A stretch of 64,000 bases of DNA from Metridium senile. Its lineage: Eukaryota; Cnidaria; Anthozoa; Actiniaria; Metridiidae. Position 1 is the stretch's first letter. Each line of letters opens with the position of its first letter. The notes under the pieces were generated by a model. The model had not been told where the DNA came from. It ran no database searches and saw nothing but the letters and a program-made list of their open reading frames with translations. Below are positions 1 through 13,800 of the stretch, in pieces. The DNA is taken from NCBI GenBank assembly GCA_949775045.1, contig OX459107.1, positions 16,010,328 to 16,074,327 on the forward strand, read 5' to 3'. A program made the translations under genes and the position numbers.

Positions 1-838
1 CCAGCCATTTCGATTCACTGAACAAGATACCTCTATGAACTTTTGTTATTTTCATTCCAAGACTCTCATACAGTTTCAATGTCTTGTGATGAATAACATA
101 TTTCTTCTTATGATCTAGAATTGGGACAAGTTTCTCAACCCCGTTAACAATTAATCTTTGGGGTGCTAGTGGGTAGTCGTTATGCAAATTATGTAGTTCA
201 ATTGGATAGTCAAGGTCCACTTCTAAGATACATGAAAGTTTATTCCACCTTTTCAATTCCGTGTTATTCATTCATTTAAATCCGTGCGTAGGTAGTTGTT
301 CAGACATTGCCCACCCATAGAGGTTGTTAGCATCTAGATATTTTTTGAATGTTGATTTTTTATTTTGATTTAATATAATTATTCATATATTTATTATTAG
401 CTTTTGCATAACGTTTGCTTATCATTGATATACCTCCTTTGATACCTTGTTCTATCATAAGGGTCATATCCGAATCGCTTAACAACTCGAGATTAATCTT
501 TGTCATCCTAAGCATTGCATCCCATGATAATCCTGGCGCTGTATAATACCATGCTGGATCTAGCTTATAGTTTGTAATACATACATCTCTGAAGGCCTCA
601 AATACATCACACAGCAAAATTACATCACTCTTCAAATATAGATCATGGTATTCCTTCATTGTTTGTATTTTGAATATTTTCCATACTTCTTGTGCGTGAT
701 TGTAATTCTCTTTCGAAATATTTGTATTATTTAGCTTAGAATAAAATTCTTCTATTGGTGGCAAACTTGTTTCAGTTAACCGGGCAAACGAATTGACATG
801 ATCATATGGATATACTCCTTTTCTCAATAACATGCAAA
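1..838 (-). pseudogene. Polinton/Maverick-type DNA polymerase B fragment (broken)
   Basis: Reading leftward, one open stretch (833 to 360) carries the exonuclease III-type motif YLKSDV, followed by a GLSWDAML block and an EQGIKGG block, as in protein-primed family B polymerases of Polinton/Maverick elements and related viruses. In a second frame (about 355 to 1) comes polymerase motif A, seen as YLDANNLYGWAM, then IELHNLHNDYPLAP and LYESLGM. The frame changes near 345-360, and a TGA replaces an expected Trp codon near 273. Nothing like the N-terminal part is found above 838, and the fragment runs off the window at base 1. It is therefore a decayed mobile-element copy, not a host polymerase. 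Family assignment rests on motif recognition; whether the source was a Polinton or a related adintovirus-like element cannot be told from this piece. Confidence 0.85.
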
Positions 839-1791
839 TCTAACTTCTGACCCTTGTAGAACATAGACATATTTTGTCGGGAAAATATGGATACGGACCG
901 TCCGTTGGCGGACCAACGGACGGACGGACCGGTCCGTCGACGGACCATTCGGGAAAACAAGGACCAAAAAAAAAAAAAAAAAAAAAAATGAAATGAAATT
1001 AATAAAAATAAAGATATTAATAAAAAAATAAAAATAAATCAATAAATAAAAATGAAGAAGTGAATAAAACGATAAAAAAAAACTTATTATAAAATATTTA
1101 TAAAATGTTTCTTTACCCGAAAAAAACTCATTAATTCGGAAGAATTAACCTATTAGTGAGTGTGCCACTGTGTTTCTTGCGGCGACTCGAGGAATCGGGA
1201 TACTTGAATTATACTGAGAGACTTTTTTCTGAGATTTTTTTTCTCTCAAACTGCAACAAGCAAAACGACAAGCTAATTCAAAAGCCGCCTGCAAACAGAG
1301 TACGAATCATCTCGTGATGTCGAATGTGTATAATGTCAGTCATCACTTGACAAGACACGCACTTCCTTCTCTCAGTACTGATCAATATAATTTCAAAGAC
1401 ACCAAATACGTATTAATAAGCCTTTAAATATTGATCGATTGAATATTGATTAGACGAATTTGATTACACTTTCAAGATGTTGAGATCACTGGATTTTAAC
1501 AAGCGATCATTATACTAGCCCATTTAAAGCCCAAAGTGAAGCTGGTCTGAGATTCATATTGCCTCAGATTCAAATTCATTTCCGGGGGGAGGTCAACAAG
1601 GTCAGTTTTTATAAAAGCTTTTATGACACAACTGATAAATGTAAAGTAATTGCAAATCAGATATGGCGTTATTACTTGACTTCAATTTATAAAATCCATT
1701 TATGGATGATAATCAAAACTAACAGCTTTAAGGATACACAGGACACAATCGGGACGTTTTTTAAAAAGATTAAAAATGACGATTTTGATGG
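839..1791. other. Non-coding spacer with a small GC-rich palindromic cluster
   Basis: No supportable gene. Around 895-955 several overlapping copies of CGGACC/GGTCCG and GTCCGT/ACGGAC form short palindromes, followed by an A-tract at 964-988 and AT-rich sequence. This could be the end of a decayed transposable element. The rest is unique-looking AT-rich DNA. Confidence 0.5.
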
Positions 1792-4700
1792 ACTTTAGCC
1801 CATGCAAAATGACTAAAAATGACGGTTTTTAGATGGACTTTAGCCCATGCAAAATGTGCAAAAATACCAAAAATGACGCCTTTTGATGGACTTTAGCCCA
1901 TACAAAATGCGCAAAAATGACCAAAAGTGACCAATTTTGATGGACTATAACCCATGTAAAATGATCAGAAATGACCCAAAATGAAGATTTTTGTTAGAAT
2001 ATAACCCATGCAAAACGCTCAAAAATACTCAAAAATGAAGATTTTTGATGGACTATAGCCCATGCAAAATGTGCAAAAAGACTAAAAATGACGGTTTTTA
2101 GATGGACTATAGCCCATGCAAAATGATCAGAAATGACCCAAAATGATAATTTTTGTTGGACTATAACCCATGCAAAATGCGCAAAAAAACTGAAAATGAC
2201 GACTTTTGATGGACTATAGCCCATGCAAAATGATCAGAAATGACTAAAAATGACGGTTTTTAGATGGACTATAGCCCATGAAAAACGCTCAAAAAGATTA
2301 CAAATGACGCCTTTTGATGGATTATAGCCCATGCAAAATGCGCAAAAAGACCCAAAATGATGATTTTTGATGGACTACAGCCCATGCAAAAACGCGCAAA
2401 AAGACCAAAAATGACGACTTTTGATGGACTATAGCCCATGGAAAACGCTCAAAAATACTCAAAAATGACGACTTTTGATGGAATATAGCCTACCAAAATG
2501 CGCAAATATATCAAAAATGACGATTTTTGATGTACTCTAGACCATGCAAAATGATCAGAAATGACCCAAAATGATGATTTTTGTTGGACTATAGCCCATT
2601 CAGAACGCTCAAAAATACTCAAATATGACGCCTTTTGATGGACTATAGCCCATGCAAAATGCGCAAAAAGACCAAAAATGACGATTTTTAATGGACTTTA
2701 GCCCATGCAAAAATTCGCAAAAAGACCAAAAATGACGACTTTTGATGGACTATAGCCCATGGAAAACGCTCAAAAATACTCAAAAATGACGACTTTTGAT
2801 GGAATATAGCCTACCAAAATGCGCAAATATATCAAAAATGACGATTTTTGATGTACTCTAGACCATGCAAAATGATCAGAAATGACCCAAAATGATGATT
2901 TTTGTTGGACTATAGCCCATTCAGAACGCTCAAAAATACTCAAATATGACGACTTTTGATGGACTATAGCCCATGCAAAATGCGCAAAAAGACCAAAAAT
3001 GACGATTTTTAATGGACTTTAGCCCATGCAAAAATTCGCAAAAAGACCAAAAATGACGACTTTTGATGGACTATAGCCCATGAAAAACGCTCAAAAATAC
3101 TCCAAAATGACGACATTTGATGGAATATAGCCCATGAAAAATGCGCAAAAAGACCAAAAATGACGATTTTGATGGACTATAGACCATCCAAATGCGCAAA
3201 AAGATAGAAAATGAAACCTTTTGATGGACTATAGCCCATTTAAAATGCGCAAAAAGACCAAAAATGACGATTTTTTATGGACTATAGCCCAATGAAAAAT
3301 GACCAAAAATGACCAAAAGTGACAAATTTTGATGGACTAGAGCCCATGCAAAATGCGCAAAAAAACTGAAAATGACGACTTTTGATGGACTATAGCCCAT
3401 GCAAAATGCGCAAAAAGACCAAAAATGACGACTTTTGATGGACTATAGCCCATGGAAAACGCTCAAAAATACTCAAAAATGACGACTTTTTGATGGAATA
3501 TAGCCTACCAAAATGCGCAAATATATCAAAAATGACGATTTTTGATGTACTCTAGACCATGCAAAATGATCAGAAATGACCCAAAATGATGATTTTTGTT
3601 GGACTNNNNNNNNNNNNNNNNNNNNNNNNNNNNNNNNNNNNNNNNNNNNNNNNNNNNNNNNNNNNNNNNNNNNNNNNNNNNNNNNNNNNNNNNNNNNNNN
3701 NNNNNNNNNNNNNNNNNNNNNNNNNNNNNNNNNNNNNNNNNNNNNNNNNNNNNNNNNNNNNNNNNNNNNNNNNNNNNNNNNNNNNNNNNNNNNNNNNNNN
3801 NNNNNTTATAGCCCATGCAAAATGCGCAAAAAGACCCAAAATGATGATTTTTGATGGACTACAGCCCATGCAAAAACGCGCAAAAAGACCAAAAATGACG
3901 ACTTTTGATGGACTATAGCCCATGGAAAACGCTCAAAAATACTCAAAAATGACGACTTTTGATGGAATATAGCCTATCAAAATGCGCAAATATATCAAAA
4001 ATGACGATTTTTGATGTACTCTAGACCATGCAAAATGATCAGAAATGACCCAAAATGATGATTTTTGTTGGACTATAGCCCATTCAGAACGCTCAAAAAT
4101 ACTCAAATATGACGACTTTTGATGGACTATAGCCCATGCAAAATGCGCAAAAAGACCAAAAATGACGATTTTTAATGGACTTTAGCCCATGCAAAAATTC
4201 GCAAAAAGACCAAAAATGACGACTTTTGATGGACTATAGCCCATGAAAAACGCTCAAAAATACTCCAAAATGACGACATTTGATGGAATATAGCCCATGA
4301 AAAATGCGCAAAAAGACCAAAAATGACGATTTTGATGGACTATAGACCATGCAAAATGCGCAAAAAGATAGAAAATGAAACCTTTTGATGGAAAATGCGC
4401 AAAAAGATAAAAAATGACGCCTTTTGATGAGTATAGCCCATGCAAAATGCGCAAAAAGACCAAAAATGGCTATTTTTGATGGATTCTAGCCCATGAAAAA
4501 TGCGCAAAAAGATAAAAAATGACAATTTTTAATGGATTATAGCCCATGCAAAATGATCAGAAATGACCCAAAATGATGATTTTTGATTGACTACAGCCCA
4601 TTCAAAACGCTCAAAAACACTCAAATATGACGACTTTTGATGGACTATAGCCCATGAAAAACGCTCAAAAATACTCAAAAATGACGACATTTGATGGAAT

Positions 4701-6852
4701 ATAGCCCATGAAAAATGCGCAAAAAGACCAAAAATGACGATTTTGATGGACTATAGAACATGCAAAATGCGCAAAAAGATAGAAAATGAAACCTTTTGAT
4801 GGACTATAGCCCATTTAAAATGCGCAAAAAGACCAAAAATGACGATTTTTTATGGACTATAGCCCAATGAAAAATGACCAAAAATGACCAAAAGTGACAA
4901 ATTTTGATGGACTAGAGCCCATGCAAAATGCGCAAAAAACTGAAAATGACGACTTTTGATGGACTATAGCCCATGCAAAATGCGCAAAAAGACCAAAAAT
5001 GACGATTTTTAATGGACTTTAGCCCATGCAAAAATTCGCAAAAAGACCAAAAATGACGACTTTTGATGGACTATAGCCCATGGAAAAAGCTCAAAAATAC
5101 TCAAAAATGACGACTTTTGATGGAATATAGCCTACCAAAATGCGCAAATATATCAAAAATGACGATTTTTGATGTACTCTAGACCATGCAAAATGATCAG
5201 AAATGACCCAAAATGATGATTTTTGTTGGACTATAGCCCATTCAGAACGCTCAAAAATACTCAAATATGACGACTTTTGATGGACTATAGCCCATGCAAA
5301 ATGCGCAAAAAGACCAAAAATGACGATTTTTAATGGACTTTAGCCCATGCAAAAATTCGCAAAAAGACCAAAAATGACGACTTTTGATGGACTATAGCCC
5401 ATGAAAAACGCTCAAAAATACTCCAAAATGACGACATTTGATGGAATATAGCCCATGAAAAATGCGCAAAAAGACCAAAAATGACGATTTTGATGGACTA
5501 TAGACCATGCAAAATGCGCAAAAAGATAGAAAATGAAACCTTTTGATGGACTATAGACTATAGACTATAGACTTTAAAATGCGCAAAAAGACCAAAAATG
5601 ACGATTTTTTATGGACTATAGCCCAATGAAAAATGACCAAAAATGACCAAAAGTGACAAATTTTGATGGACTAGAGCCCATGCAAAATGCGCAAAAATAC
5701 TCAAAAATGACGACTTTTGATGGAATATAGCCCATCAAAATGCGAAAAAAGAACAAAAATGACGATTTTTATGGACTATAGCCCAATGAAAAATGACCAA
5801 AAATGACCAAAAGTGACAAATTTCGATGGACTATAGCACATGCAAAATGCGCAAAAAGATTACAAATGACGCCTTTTGATGGATTATAGCCCATGCAAAA
5901 TGCGCAAAAAGACCCAAAATGATGATTTTTGATGGACTACAGCCCATGCAAAAACGCGCAAAAAGACCAAAAATGACGACTTTTGATGGACTATAGCCCA
6001 TGGAAAACGCTCAAAAATACTCAAAAATGACGACTTTTGATGGAATATAGCCTATCAAAATGCGCAAATATATCAAAAATGACGATTTTTGATGTACTCT
6101 AGACCATGCAAAATGATCAGAAATGACCCAAAATGATGATTTTTGTTGGACTATAGCCCATTCAGAACGCTCAAAAATACTCAAATATGACGCCTTTTGA
6201 TGGACTATAGCCCATGCAAAATGCGCAAAAAGACCAAAAATGACGATTTTTAATGGACTTTAGCCCATGGAAAACGCTCAAAAATACTCACAAATGACGA
6301 CTTTTGATGGAATATAGCCTACCAAAATGCGCAAATATATCAAAAATGACGATTTTTGATGTACTCTAGACCATGCAAAATGATCAGAAATGACCCAAAA
6401 TGATGATTTTTGTTGGACTATAGCCCATTCAGAACGCTCAAAAATACTCAAAAATGACGACTTTTGATGGACTATAGCCCATGCAAAATGCGCAAAAAGA
6501 TAAAAAATGACGACTTTTGATGGACTATAGCCCATGCAAAATGCGCAAAAAGATCAAAAATGACAATTTTTGATGGACTACAGCCCATTCAAAATGATCA
6601 GAAATGACGGTTTTTAGATGGACTTTAGCCCATGCAAAATGCGCAAAAAGATAAAAAATGACGATTTTGATGGACTATAGCCCATGCAAATTGCGCAAAA
6701 AGACCAAAAATGACGATTTTTGATGGACTTTAGCCCATGCAAAATGCGCAAAAAGACTAAAAATGACGACTTTTGATGGACTATAGTCTTTCCAAAATGC
6801 GCAAAAAGACCAAAAATAACGATTTTTCATGGACTAAAGCCCATGCAAAATG
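1792..6852. repeat. 53-bp minisatellite (about 90 units)
   Basis: Head-to-tail units of about 53 bp share the cores GATGGACTATAGCCCATG and CAAAATGCGCAAAAAGACC. Variants (CGCTCAAAAATACTC, TGATCAGAAATGACCC, TACCAAAATGCGCAAATATA) recur in the same order, so blocks of several units were copied together as a higher-order repeat; compare about 2400-2760, 2740-3070, 3890-4230 and 5050-5400. Weakly open frames here come from the repeat. A degenerate outlier lies at about 7255-7360. Confidence 0.95.
3606..3805. other. Assembly gap (200 N)
   Basis: A run of exactly 200 undetermined bases lies inside the minisatellite. A round gap size usually marks a scaffolding join of unknown true length, so the array is probably collapsed and its length here is unreliable. 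Confidence 0.98.
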
Positions 6853-7876
6853 AATGAATGAGCAACGTTACCCAATAAATGAATGGATGAATAACAAACT
6901 AAATGCTATTAAGTATAAAAATAATATTCTATTTACATATCAGTATCATTACAACTTATCTTTCCAAAAAAAAGTCAGATGTTTCAGGTCACCCTCAAAC
7001 CTAGAGTCTAAACACGAGAACTACAAATAATGGACACATCAGCAGTAAACACAAACATATGCATATGGTAGATAAAAATAGAGATAAGACCTGGGATTGT
7101 CCGAGGTTTATGTCAGTATACACACCACAAAGCCAGCATTTTGATAAACACATGACATTTGCAATTTATTGTTTATTTAATTTACAGTATGGTGAAACCT
7201 GATGATCGACGACGTTTTACAAAATTATATATTATATATCTTGTATGCATTTAAAATGCTTAAAATTAACCAAACATGACGATATTTGATTGACTATATA
7301 TATAACCCATGCAAAATGGTCAAAAATGACAAATGAATGACAAATTTTCTGTTGGACGTATAATGGCTCAAATAGCGTATAACCCAGACATACAAAGTTA
7401 CATTTTTATCTATTTTTCTTCTACTATATATAATCATCTCTATAAAAAAATATATATTAAAAAAAATATCGAAAAAAATGATCAGAGTACTTTTACGTGA
7501 CCTTTTGATTCTTGATGATTTGACAATTTGCTCTCACGTTATATACAACTATTTAAGAAAAAAAAACATTGTCGCAACTTTTTAATGTTTTTTTTTTTTG
7601 TACTTTAAAGTAACAAGTATCAAGCCAAGATCGAACTGAATACTGGCTTTGGGCTGGAGCATTGAAATTAGAATTGTTATCAATAAAATTAGTGATGTTA
7701 TTAGTGCTTTTGAAAACAAGTCTGACATATAAAGCACAAAACCTGCATTCATTTCGGTCTTGGCTTGTTGCTTGTTGCTACGGCAACGTTTTTTGAAAAA
7801 GTGTTTACATGATCAAAAATCTAGAATCATCACAATTTGCTAGACGAGAGATGTCACCGGGAGCTCTTGTAACAAA
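6853..7876. other. 3' flank of the XPNPEP1-like gene
   Basis: AT-rich sequence downstream (leftward) of the stop codon at 7877-7879. It holds the gene's presumed 3' UTR and, at 7255-7360, a decayed copy of the minisatellite unit. No gene was recognised. Confidence 0.5.
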
Positions 7877-10727
7877 TCATTGATCCTGCTCTAAGGGTCT
7901 CGCTTCTCTTAGTAACCAGTCAAGAGCTCTTGTTCTTTCCTGCTCTTTGAGCACTGGGGCGACTACTTCAACACACTTGGCATGGTATTTATTTAGCCAA
8001 TTGATCTGAAGATAACAACGATATGGTTATATAGATGGCGATAATGATAATGGTGATGATGGTGATGGTTATGATGATGGTGGTGATGATGATGGTGGTG
8101 ATGATGGTGATGATTGTTATAATGATGATGATGAAGATGGTTATGATGATGATGGTTATGATGATGGTGGTGGTGATGATGATGGTTATGATGATGATGG
8201 TTATGATGATGGTGGTGGTGATGATGATGGTTATGATGATGATAATGATGATGATTATGGTCAATATCAATCATATATAAACCTGTTGTTTTGTCATCAG
8301 AGACGTCTTGCATAATTTCCTTGAAAATGGCACCTAGAAAACAAGACCAATCAATATCCACTGAACAATACCCTCAAATATATAAATCATTATTAATAAT
8401 AATGATAATAAAAACCTTGACTGATATACTTACGAATGAAACCACTTCAAACTGCAAATAGCCAACTCCCCTGTAGTTTCTCTGAAAATCAGGAAAATAT
8501 AAAAATAAGAGCGATGTTATTTTTACTGATGTTGTCCTCAAATAGATGATCCTTGTGGATGCAGTTGGCAGGCTACAATCATGTGCAAAATACCTTGGGA
8601 CATTAACTGGTTTTGACATGAAAAATATTTCAACATCATTTTTCCGTTTCCCCCTCTCCCCCGTTTCAATGTTGAATTGTGGGAATGTGAAACGGTTGTC
8701 ATTTGAAAGACCAATCAACATTGCTTAGGGGGGAGGGGGTTTGCACATCAAATTGATAGATTTTGCATATATTTTTAAACGCAAACAAAAACGCCCATGA
8801 AAAAGTGGCAATGTTCCAACAATTTTGCACATGATTGTTGGTTGCAGTGTGCACATTAGATATTGGTCCACACATATAGTTAATTACAAAATCAGCTAAC
8901 ACATTGCTATGGACGTTCACACCCAATTCAAATGTTTTGGGAATAAAATTCTTTGTCTCATGTATTTCGATTGCAGGTACGTGGAAAATGTTTGGAAAAA
9001 AAAGTTTTTATTCCCAGAGGTTTTGAATTGGTTCGAAACGTTGAGGCGATGTGAAATACGTATATATAGGCACACATTACATTACATACTAACCCCTCAT
9101 GATTGTGAGCCGCGTGGCTGCAGTGTGCGACTTAAATAGCAGTCCATACATATAGTTAATTGTAAAGCGCATTGAGACGATGTGAAATACGTTATATGAG
9201 CACACATTACATTACATTACATACTAGCCCCTCATGATTGTAAGCCATGTGGCTGCAGCGTGCGCCTAATTAAAACGTTGTGTGTACATCTAATTGATTG
9301 TAAAGCACATTGAGACGATGTGTAATACGCTATATACAAACTAAGTACTTATTGACTGAGTGAGAGGGCCGTACGGGAAAATATTTGAATGGCGGTGATG
9401 ACGTACGTACAAATGACCAAGAGCCAAATATTTTTCCGTACGGCCCGACCTAACTCAGTCAATAAGTTTTTTATCATGTGATCCGTATATTTTGCCAGGC
9501 GCGCGCCATTTTTTGTAATGTTTTGAGTAGCTGGTCCGTACGTGTTTGTACGGACCAGATGGGAAAAGCCGTACGGACCCCATCACGTGACTTTTTCCGA
9601 AGGTTTTCTTAAGAGCGAGCGCCGGGCAAAATACGGGTCATATGATAAACAACATTACTGGTAAGCCACTGACGTGCTGCAATGCCGGGACCTAAGCACA
9701 CATTACTTAATATACATGCATAAACTAACATTTTACCTTGAGCTCTACAGGCCTTACAACGAATAGATTCTCAAGTCTAATAGCAAGCTTTTTCATCCCA
9801 GGGCCTTGATTTTCGTAATATGCTGGCTCTGCAGTAAAGTAATTTATACATTCAATCATTTACATAAAGCATTTCATTCCACTAAGACTCAATTACAAAA
9901 TAGTCTCCTTCACAGTTCCCTGCGCCATCTTGAAAGGTAGCCGGGCCTTTGCAACGAAGCGAGACGAACGTTGAGCTTGCGATGATAGAGACACGTGCAT
10001 AGAGACACGTGAATAATTGTCCCGCAAGGCGTTAAAAGGTTTCTATCATTGCAAGCTCAACGTTCGTTTGCTTCGATGCAAAGGCCCGGCTATCTTTCAT
10101 TGATTGTGCAATAGTCGATCCCCTTCACAGCTCCCTGTGCCATTTTAAAAGGTAGCCGGTCCTTTAGCATCGATGCGAGACAAACGTTGAGCTTGCAATG
10201 ATAAAGACCTTTTAACACCTCACGGGACAATTATTCAGGTGTCTCTATCATTTCAACGTTCGTCTCGCTTCAATGCAAAGGCCAGGCTACCATTCAAGAT
10301 GGCGCAGGAGACTATGAAGGTGACTAAACCGGCTCCCCAACTAACATTATGTTAGTGAGGAGACTGGCAACCCAGCAGGACGAAAAACAAAACCTGTCAA
10401 AGGGCGGATGAGCTCGTCTTGAGCCAACGGCCAGCATGCAGAAAGCTTCGCCGTGGAGAAAGGTGCTTGATAACAACGCTTGACAACAACAACAACGTCA
10501 ACGGTGCAGAAAAGTACAACAACAATATCATAAAGAGTACACCATGGAATTCTCATGAGTGCCCTGTTGGCAGCACGTGAAGAAAGTTGTTTCTCAACTA
10601 ATGATGTTTATAAACAATGTCATACATTCTATTTTTCTGTCAGTGATATTTGTTTTTTGATAAGTGATCATGATTTGTAAAGAGCATTGAGATATTATCG
10701 AATGCGCTTAAGAAATAAATTATTATT

Positions 10728-10819
<92 letters not shown>

Positions 10820-13800
10820 TATTATTATTATTATTATTATTTAGTGTATTGATTGCTATGCACATACCGATAGTAAGAGTCATTCCATCAGCCAAAGGGA
10901 GTTCTTGATAGAGCGGAACGTTGAATATACCATAATGGTCTAGAACAAAATAACATAATGAAATATAGATATGCATTAAAGAGAATGTTCATCTAGTTAA
11001 CGTATAGTTATTATATTACAAAGTGAGTGCTTTATTAAAGAAATGCAATCAATAAAACACGCGGGGATTGACGGGACGCGAGAACGGCGCGAAGCGAGGT
11101 GCTTCTCAACACTTCTCAAATGTTCGACAATCCCAAAGTGCTTTATAACTGCATACAGCAAAGAAAGCAATTTTTTTCTTTCTTTTGTAATATACAAATA
11201 GACCTAATCGGCTAACACGTTGCTATGTATGTTTCCACCCAATTCAAATCTTTGGGGAATAAGATTCTTTGTCTTATGTATTTTGATGTCACATGGAGAA
11301 TGTTTGGATCAAAAGTTTGTAGTCCCAGTGGTTTTGAATTGGGTGGAAACATACAAAGCAACGCGTTAGCCGATTTGGTCTATTTGGTCTATTTGTCAAC
11401 ATGTAAACGCGTGTGTGACAAACCTTCCATGACACACAATACATGTCCCACGCCATGACCAGTTAATACCATCCAGTCCAGACCAGCATCCCATAATGGT
11501 CTACGGGCTATGGCATCTAAGGCATGGCCTGCAAGATTATGACGAGAATGGTGATCGTGGTAATCGGACGACAAACATGATGACAATGATGGTGGTGATG
11601 ATTATGGAGATGGTTGTACGTGATGATGGTGACAATGATGATGGTGGTTATGATGATGGTTGTGATGATGGTGACAATGATGATGGTGGTTATGATGATG
11701 ATGATGATGATGGTGACAATGATGATAACGATGGTGGTGGTGATGATTATGGAGATGGTTGTACGCGATGATGGTGACAATGATGATGGTGGTTATGATG
11801 ATGGTTGTGATGATGGTGTCAATGATGATGGTGGTTATGATGATGATTGTGATGATGGTGTCAATGATGATGGTGGTGATGATGATGGTTGTGATGATGG
11901 TGTCAATGATGATGGTGGTTATGATGATGGTTGTGATGATGGTGTCAATGATGATGGTGGTGATGATGATGGTTGTGATGATGGTGTCAATGATGATGGT
12001 GGTGATGATGATGGTTGTGATGATGGTGTCAATGATGATGGTGGTGATGATGATGGTTGTGATGATTGTGTCAATGATGATGGTGGTGATGATGATGGTG
12101 TCAATGATGATGGTGATTATGATGATAATGGTGATGATGGTGACAATGATGATGGTGATTATGATGATGGTGGTGATGATGGTGTCAATGATGATGGTGG
12201 TTATGATGATGGTTGTGATGATGGTGACAATGATGATGGTGATTATGATGATGATGGTGATGATGGTGACAATGATGATGGTGGTTATGATGATGATGGT
12301 GATGATGGTGACAATGATGATGACGATGTTGGTGATGATGATTATGGAGATGGATGTGATGATGGTGTCAATGATGATGGTAATTATGATGATGGTAGTG
12401 ATGATGGTGTCAATGATGATGGTAATTATGATGATGGTAGTGATGATGGTGTCAATGATGATGGTGGTTATGATGATGGTTGTGATGATGGTGTCAATGA
12501 TGATGGTGGTTATGATGATGGTTGTGATGATGGTGTCAATGATGATGGTGGTTATGATGATGGTTGTGATGATGGTGTCAATGATGATGGTGGTTATTAT
12601 GATGGTGGTGATGATGGTGACATTGATGATGACGATGTTGGTGATGATGATGTTGGTTATGGAAATTATGTTTTATGATAATGATGGTGATGATCATGAT
12701 CATTATCGATGATGGTGACAATGATGATGATGATGATGGTTATGATGATGATGATGATGATGATGGTTATGATGATGGTGATGATCATGATGATGATGAT
12801 GATGGTTATGATGATGATGATGATGATGATGGTTATGATGATGGTGATGATGATGATGGTGATGATGATGGTTATGATGATGATTGTGATGACAAAGACG
12901 ACGATGATGACGATGTTGGTGGTGGTGTTGATAATCATGACGACCATTACAATGAAGAAGATAATAATGATATCACAGAAGATGATATGCATGTGTTCCC
13001 AAACCTTTAGTCCCTTTGGGGAAAACCGTCGCAGCACAATCAATGTGTCCCATTAAAACACGGGTATAACACTCCTACAACACCAATCAAATACACATAA
13101 ATAAATAAAACACTATCAAACACGTGTATATCACTCCTACAACACCAATCAAATACACATAAATAAATAAAACACTATCAAAACACGTGTATAACACTCC
13201 TACAACACCAATCAAATACACATAAATAAATGAAGTCACAAAAATAATGCACACTTTTTTCCCTTTTTATGCGTTTTTTCGTTTTATGTTGTTAAGTGGC
13301 ATCTCTTAGGGATAAAAAGTTGTCGGTGCCACACCTCTTTTATAGTATCTCTCTATCTAAAATCTCCCTCCCGACTAGCATACCCGTACTTTTATTACCC
13401 GAGTCCCCCGGGTATAATACCTTGTCACCCGGGTATATTACCTTGTCCCATTCACTTGGTGTGCCGTATCCCCCATCCCCCGGGTATAATACCTTTTCAC
13501 ATTCACTTGGTGTGCCTTAGCCCACGCCCCATCCCCCCGGGTATTATACCTTGTCCCCCCTCCCCCGGGAATAATACCTTGTCCCCCCTCCACCGGCTTT
13601 AATACCTTTCCCCCCGGGTATAATACCTTGTCCCCCCGGGTATGATACCATTTCCCATTCACTTGGTGTGCCGTAGCCCACGCCCCATCCCCCCGGGTAT
13701 TATACCTTGTCCCCCCTCCCCCGGGTATAATGCCTTGTCCCATTCATTTGGTGTGCCGTATCCCCCTTCCCCGGGTATAATACCTTGTCACCCGGGTATA

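Noticed and set aside
3526..3923. Frames spanning the 200-N block
   Set aside because: They are open only because N codons cannot be stops.
11496..13056. Asp/Gly-rich frame of 354 codons resembling acidic repeat proteins
   Set aside because: It is a triplet-based minisatellite between XPNPEP1-like exons 19 and 18; overlapping Met/Val and Ser/Pro frames are equally open.
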